DNA from: Streptomyces spiramyceticus
GTDB lineage: Bacteria > Actinomycetota > Actinomycetes > Streptomycetales > Streptomycetaceae
Direction: 5' to 3'
Assembly: GCF_028807635.1 (NCBI RefSeq)
Contig: NZ_JARBAX010000001.1
Span: 1-64,000 of the forward strand
DNA: 64,000 nucleotides
Shown here: positions 60,754 through 64,000 of the stretch, piece after piece
Layout: the number at the start of each line of letters is the position of its first letter
How positions within the stretch are numbered: the stretch's first letter is position 1
Position numbers and translations under genes: made by a program
Notes under the pieces: generated by a model
Seen by the model: only the letters and a program-made list of their open reading frames with translations
Databases searched by the model: none
Told to the model about the DNA's origin: nothing

Positions 60754-61353
60754 TCAGAGTGCGACGGGGAGTGTCCGCCAGAGGTACGGCCGGTCCGGGG
60801 CGGCTCGCAGAGCGCGCAGGACGGCCGGATGTGGTGCAGCATACAACACCGGGTAGTCCACTTCACTGCACTCCGGGCGCACGGACCAGGCCAGCCGCTC
60901 ACCGTCGAGGGAGAACTGTGCGTCGACGCCGGGCTTGTTGCCGCGCGGGTCCTGCCGCGACCAGGCACTCCGCCCCGGGAGCTTGATGGCGACCAAGCCG
61001 TGGACCATCGGGTTCGAGCCATCGTCGTCCGTGAGCCGCTGATAGCAGAGCGCGGTGGGGATGGACTCGGCGCGCAGCAGGGCGGCGAGGGCGTGGGACT
61101 TGGCGTGGCAGATGCCGCTTCGCTGCGCGAGGACGTCGGAGGCACGCCAGGTGACACGCATGTCGCCCGTGTCGTAGGAGTGCGGGACGGTGTCGCGTAC
61201 GAACTCGTAGGCCGCTTGGGCGTATGCGTATGCATCGGACGCTTCGGCGCGAAGCTTCGCCGCCGTGTTCCGTACGAGCGGATGCTCATGGTCGACAGCC
61301 TCGTCGGCCGCCAAGTAGGCCGAAAGGGCTGGGCTTTCCTGGATCATCTCCAT
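60754..61353 (-). CDS. Transglutaminase-like cysteine protease
   Basis: 199 residues. A Cys-His-Asp triad is plausible: RSGICHAKSHALAALLRAES (Cys), NPMVHGLVAIKLP (His), GVDAQFSLDGER (Asp). Such enzymes cleave or cross-link peptides or amides. The ATG at 61353 (MEMIQESPALSAYLAADEAV) gives the conserved start; an earlier ATG at 61395 is less likely. It forms a unit with the B3/B4 gene 22 bp downstream. Target unknown. Confidence 0.83.
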   Translation of the reverse strand: MEMIQESPALSAYLAADEAVDHEHPLVRNTAAKLRAEASDAYAYAQAAYEFVRDTVPHSYDTGDMRVTWRASDVLAQRSGICHAKSHALAALLRAESIPTALCYQRLTDDDGSNPMVHGLVAIKLPGRSAWSRQDPRGNKPGVDAQFSLDGERLAWSVRPECSEVDYPVLYAAPHPAVLRALRAAPDRPYLWRTLPVAL

Positions 61354-61438
61354 GGCGGCCGAGCATAAAGACGCAGCCGACCGGAAGTCAATCATCTTCC
61401 GATCGACCGCATATTTATGCGCTATCTGGGTACGCGGG

Positions 61439-62518
61439 CTACCTGGCCATCTCTTCCTTCAGCGCCTGCACGAAGCCGTCGACGTCGTCCTCCGAGGTGT
61501 CGAAGGAGCACATCCAGCGGACGTCGCCCGCCGCCTCGTCCCAGAAGTAGAAGCGGTAGCGCTCCTGCAGACGCACACTGACGTCGTGCGGCAGCCGCGC
61601 GAAGACGGCGTTGGCCTGCACCGGGTAGAGGATCTCGACACCGTCCACCGTGCGGACACCGGCGGCGAGCCGCTGCGCCATCTCGTTCGCGTGGCGGGCA
61701 TTGCGCAGCCACAGGTCGCGCGCGAGCATCGCCTCCAACTGCACCGATACGAAACGCATCTTGGAGGCGAGCTGCATCGACATCTTGCGCAGGTGCTTCA
61801 TGGCGCGCACCGCGTCGGGGTTGAGGACGACCACGGCCTCGCCGAAGACCATGCCGTTCTTGGTGCCGCCGAAGGTCAGGATGTCGACGCCGACGGTGTT
61901 GGTGAAGGTCCGCAGCGGTACGTCGAGCGAGGCCGCCGCGTTGGATATCCGGGCGCCGTCGAGGTGCACCTTCATCCCGTGCTGGTGCGCGTGGTCGCAG
62001 ATCGCCCGGATCTCGTCCGGTGTGTAGACCGTGCCCAGCTCGGTGTTCTGGGTGATCGAGACGACCTGCGGCATGGCGCGGTGCTCGTCCTCCCAGCCGT
62101 ACGCCTGCCGGTCGATGAGCTCGGGCGTCAGCTTGCCGTCGGGCGTCGGTACGGTCAGCAGCTTGAGGCCGCCGACCCGCTCCGGGGCGCCGCACTCGTC
62201 GACGTTGATGTGCGCACTCTCGGCGGCGATGACCGCGCCCCACCGGTCCGTGAGCGCCTGGAGGGCGACCACGTTGGCGCCGGTCCCGTTGAAGACGGGG
62301 AACGCCTCGGCGAACGGGCCGAAGTGGCTGTGCATGATCCGCTGGAGGTGGTCGGTGTAGTCGTCCTCGCCGTAGGCGACCTGATGGCCGCCGTTGGCGA
62401 GGGCGATCGCGGCGAGAACTTCGGGGTGGGCACCCGCGTAGTTGTCGCTCGCGAAGCCACGTACCAGCGGGTCGTGGTGCCGACGGGCGTCGGTCTTCGC
62501 CGTGTTGTTCTGGTTCAC
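61439..62518 (-). CDS. Low-specificity L-threonine aldolase
   Basis: 359 residues. Fold-type I PLP enzyme with VRGFASDNYAGAHPEVLAAI, FNGTGANVVALQALTDRWGA, VHLDGARISNAAASLDVPLR and the PLP-binding Lys in ILTFGGTKNGMVFGEAVVV. It cleaves L-threonine or allo-threonine to glycine and acetaldehyde. The GTG at 62518 overlaps the SDR stop by 4 bp, coupling the two genes. Confidence 0.93.
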   Translation of the reverse strand: MNQNNTAKTDARRHHDPLVRGFASDNYAGAHPEVLAAIALANGGHQVAYGEDDYTDHLQRIMHSHFGPFAEAFPVFNGTGANVVALQALTDRWGAVIAAESAHINVDECGAPERVGGLKLLTVPTPDGKLTPELIDRQAYGWEDEHRAMPQVVSITQNTELGTVYTPDEIRAICDHAHQHGMKVHLDGARISNAAASLDVPLRTFTNTVGVDILTFGGTKNGMVFGEAVVVLNPDAVRAMKHLRKMSMQLASKMRFVSVQLEAMLARDLWLRNARHANEMAQRLAAGVRTVDGVEILYPVQANAVFARLPHDVSVRLQERYRFYFWDEAAGDVRWMCSFDTSEDDVDGFVQALKEEMAR

Positions 62519-63285
62519 GGCTTGGGGGTCAGCCACAGGCGCTGTCCATTCACTTCCCTGGCGGGCCTGTCCCAGACTCCGGCGATGGCCTCGGCCAGTT
62601 CCTTGACGTCCGTGAAGCCCGCGAACTTCGCGTTCGGGCGCTCGGCGCGCATCGCGTCGTGCACCAGTGCCTTGACGATCAGGATGGCAGCCGCGGCCCG
62701 CGGACCGTCGTCGCCCCCCACCTTGCGGAAGGAGTCGGCGAGCGCGAGGGTCCATGCCTCGGCGGCGGCCTTGCCCGCGTTGTACGCGGCATTGTTCGCC
62801 GTGGGCTTGGCCGCACCGGACTGGCTCACCAGGACGAACCGGCCGCGGTCGCTGCGCAGCAGCGCGTCGTGGAAGGCGATCGAGGTGTGCTGCACGGTAC
62901 GGATGAGGAGCTTCTCCAGGAAGTCCCAGTCCGCGAGGTCGGTCTCGGTGAAGGACTTCGCGCCGCGCCAGCCACCGACGAGGTGGACCATGCCGTCGAT
63001 GCGGCCGAATTCCTTCTCGGTCTTGTCGACCCAGTCCCGGGTGGCTTCGAGGTCGAGGAGGTCGACGATGTCACCGGTGACGGTGGCGCCGCCGTGGGCG
63101 TACCGGGCCGCGTCGACGGCCTCCGCGAGCCGTGCCGCGTCGGCGTCGGAGGCCACCACGACGGCCCCTGCCTCGGCGAGCGTCAGCAGTGCGGCACGGC
63201 CGGCCGGCCCACCGGCTCCGGCGACCGCGATGACGGCGCCCTCCAGCGGGCCTCCGTTGCCGTTGCCGGTGGTGTTTGCGGTCAT
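62515..63285 (-). CDS. SDR-family oxidoreductase
   Basis: 256 residues. Glycine motif VIAVAGAGGPAGRAALLTLA, VVASDADAARLAEAV, a HLVGGW segment in place of NNAG, catalytic VLVSQSG and YNAGKAAAE (YxxxK). The cofactor motif GxxxGxxG is intact (GAGGPAGRA). Substrate unknown. The ATG has GGAGG eight bases upstream. It is second in the DUF6421-SDR-threonine aldolase operon. Confidence 0.9.
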   Translation of the reverse strand: MTANTTGNGNGGPLEGAVIAVAGAGGPAGRAALLTLAEAGAVVVASDADAARLAEAVDAARYAHGGATVTGDIVDLLDLEATRDWVDKTEKEFGRIDGMVHLVGGWRGAKSFTETDLADWDFLEKLLIRTVQHTSIAFHDALLRSDRGRFVLVSQSGAAKPTANNAAYNAGKAAAEAWTLALADSFRKVGGDDGPRAAAAILIVKALVHDAMRAERPNAKFAGFTDVKELAEAIAGVWDRPAREVNGQRLWLTPKP

Positions 63286-63311
63286 GGTCGTCGCCTCCTG
63301 GGCGCGAGGGC

Positions 63312-64000
63312 TCACGCGGCCACCCGCTCGGCACTCTTCGCGGTGATCCCCTTGGTCGAGGCGATCACATTCTTCAGCTTCTTGGAAAGCGCCTCATAGA
63401 ACATGCTCAACGGAAACTCGTCCGGAAGCACGTCGTCGACGAGTTTGCGCGGGGGCAGCGACAGGTCCAGGGCATCAGGGCCCTTGGCCCAGCGCGAGCC
63501 CGGGTGGGGTGCCAGGTACGTCGAGACCAGGTCGTACGCCGCGAACCAGTGCACCAGCTTCGGGCGGTCGATGCCCGCCCGGTAGAGGTCCTCGATCTCG
63601 GCGCAGAGCTGGTTGGTGACCTGCGGGGCACGCTCCCAGTCGATCTTCAGCGTGTTGTCGGTCCAGCGCACCACGTCGTGCTTGTGGAGGTACGCGAAGA
63701 GCAGCTGGCCGCCGAGGCCGTCGTAGTTGCGGACGCGGTCGCCGCTGACCGGGAAGCGGAACATCCGGTCGAACAGCACGGCGTACTGCACGTCACGGCC
63801 GTGCGCGTTGCCCTCGGCTTCGAGCTTCACGGCCTCCTTGAAGGCGGTGAGGTCGCAGCGCAGCTCCTCCAGGCCGTACATCCAGAACGGCTGACGCTGC
63901 TTGATCATGAACGGGTCGAAGGGCAGGTCGCCGTGGCTGTGGGTGCGGTCGTGGACCATGTCCCACAGCACGAAGGCCTGCTCGCAGCGGGTCTGGTCGG
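63312..64000 (-). CDS. DUF6421 family protein, 5' end outside the window
   Basis: The frame is open from the window edge to the stop at 63312, giving 229 codons of the C-terminal part. It reads QAFVLWDMVHDRTHSHGDLP, FDPFMIKQRQPFWMYGLEEL, RCDLTAFKEAVKLEAEGNAH and LLFAYLHKHDVVRWTDNTLK, the recognisable DUF6421 pattern in Streptomyces. Several His and Asp residues in HDRTHSHGD could bind a metal. Function unknown. It lies 26 bp upstream of the SDR gene, so the three form one operon. Confidence 0.82.
   Translation of the reverse strand, partial: DQTRCEQAFVLWDMVHDRTHSHGDLPFDPFMIKQRQPFWMYGLEELRCDLTAFKEAVKLEAEGNAHGRDVQYAVLFDRMFRFPVSGDRVRNYDGLGGQLLFAYLHKHDVVRWTDNTLKIDWERAPQVTNQLCAEIEDLYRAGIDRPKLVHWFAAYDLVSTYLAPHPGSRWAKGPDALDLSLPPRKLVDDVLPDEFPLSMFYEALSKKLKNVIASTKGITAKSAERVAA

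Overview
The window is a high-GC actinobacterial chromosome segment that reads as Streptomyces. Codon third positions are almost all G or C, GTG starts are common, and the gene types are typical of the genus: a doubled TerD-family protein, DUF6332, DUF6421 and DUF6986 proteins, a serine/threonine kinase with a long Gly/Ser linker, an FtsX/MacB transporter operon with a SHOCT protein, and a maleylpyruvate-isomerase-fold protein of the mycothiol-dependent class. Gene order resembles chromosomal-arm or core-edge Streptomyces DNA rather than a plasmid or phage.

Layout. 1-9.2 kb: SDR dehydrogenase, Nudix hydrolase, apolipoprotein N-acyltransferase (lnt), an O-antigen-ligase-like membrane protein, a PH-like membrane protein, an Asp/Glu racemase, an HpnB-type glycosyltransferase, a TerD-family protein and a Gln/Pro/Tyr-rich protein. 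9.2-17.3 kb: MOSC protein, a membrane protein, a beta-helix/AAA+ fusion converging on a membrane alpha/beta hydrolase, a DeoR regulator and an SRPBCC protein. 17.3-23.7 kb: a PLP cysteine synthase/desulfhydrase family enzyme, a HATPase regulator, and the SHOCT-ATPase-permease operon.

23.7-31.3 kb is the accessory region. It begins next to a tRNA-Gly-like 3' fragment with a terminator. It holds an XRE/DUF5919 regulator divergent from two small genes (one frameshifted), an AT-rich gene fusing DUF262 to a Schlafen-type AlbA_2 domain (a strong candidate defence gene), a GNAT acetyltransferase, an orphan polyol-type solute-binding lipoprotein and a DUF4239 membrane protein. A 139-bp internal piece of the ABC ATPase gene at 23.2 kb recurs as a dead fragment at 28.6 kb, so the island interior lies between direct repeats.

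31.3-47.3 kb: ROK regulator with a divergent, possibly leaderless MFS gene; a 953-residue multidomain RNA-repair-like protein (DUF504, EEP phosphatase, 2H phosphodiesterase, poly(A)-polymerase-like nucleotidyltransferase); a MarR/MFS pair with palindromic operators; a two-component system whose kinase ends in eight Ser-Pro-Asn repeats; a TetR/F420-type reductase pair; a geranylgeranyl reductase family protein; an M20 peptidase and a metallo-beta-lactamase-fold gene.

The last gene runs into about 0.92 kb of AT- and pyrimidine-rich sequence unlike anything else here (47297-48219). It cuts off the genes on both sides and is most simply an assembly or base-calling artefact.

48.2-64 kb: a P-loop kinase, an NmrA-like protein, decayed solute-binding-protein and NPCBM remnants, a ROK kinase divergent from a LacI regulator with a perfect operator palindrome, a Ser/Thr kinase, a DUF6986 aldolase-like protein, etfB-etfA, a flavin reductase coupled to a thioredoxin, PlsC, B3/B4 and transglutaminase genes, and a DUF6421-SDR-threonine aldolase operon whose first gene leaves the window. 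Several sets are translationally coupled by 4-bp overlaps (SHOCT/ATPase/permease, kinase/response regulator, thioredoxin/flavin reductase, SDR/threonine aldolase).

All family names come from reading the protein sequence; no database search was run.
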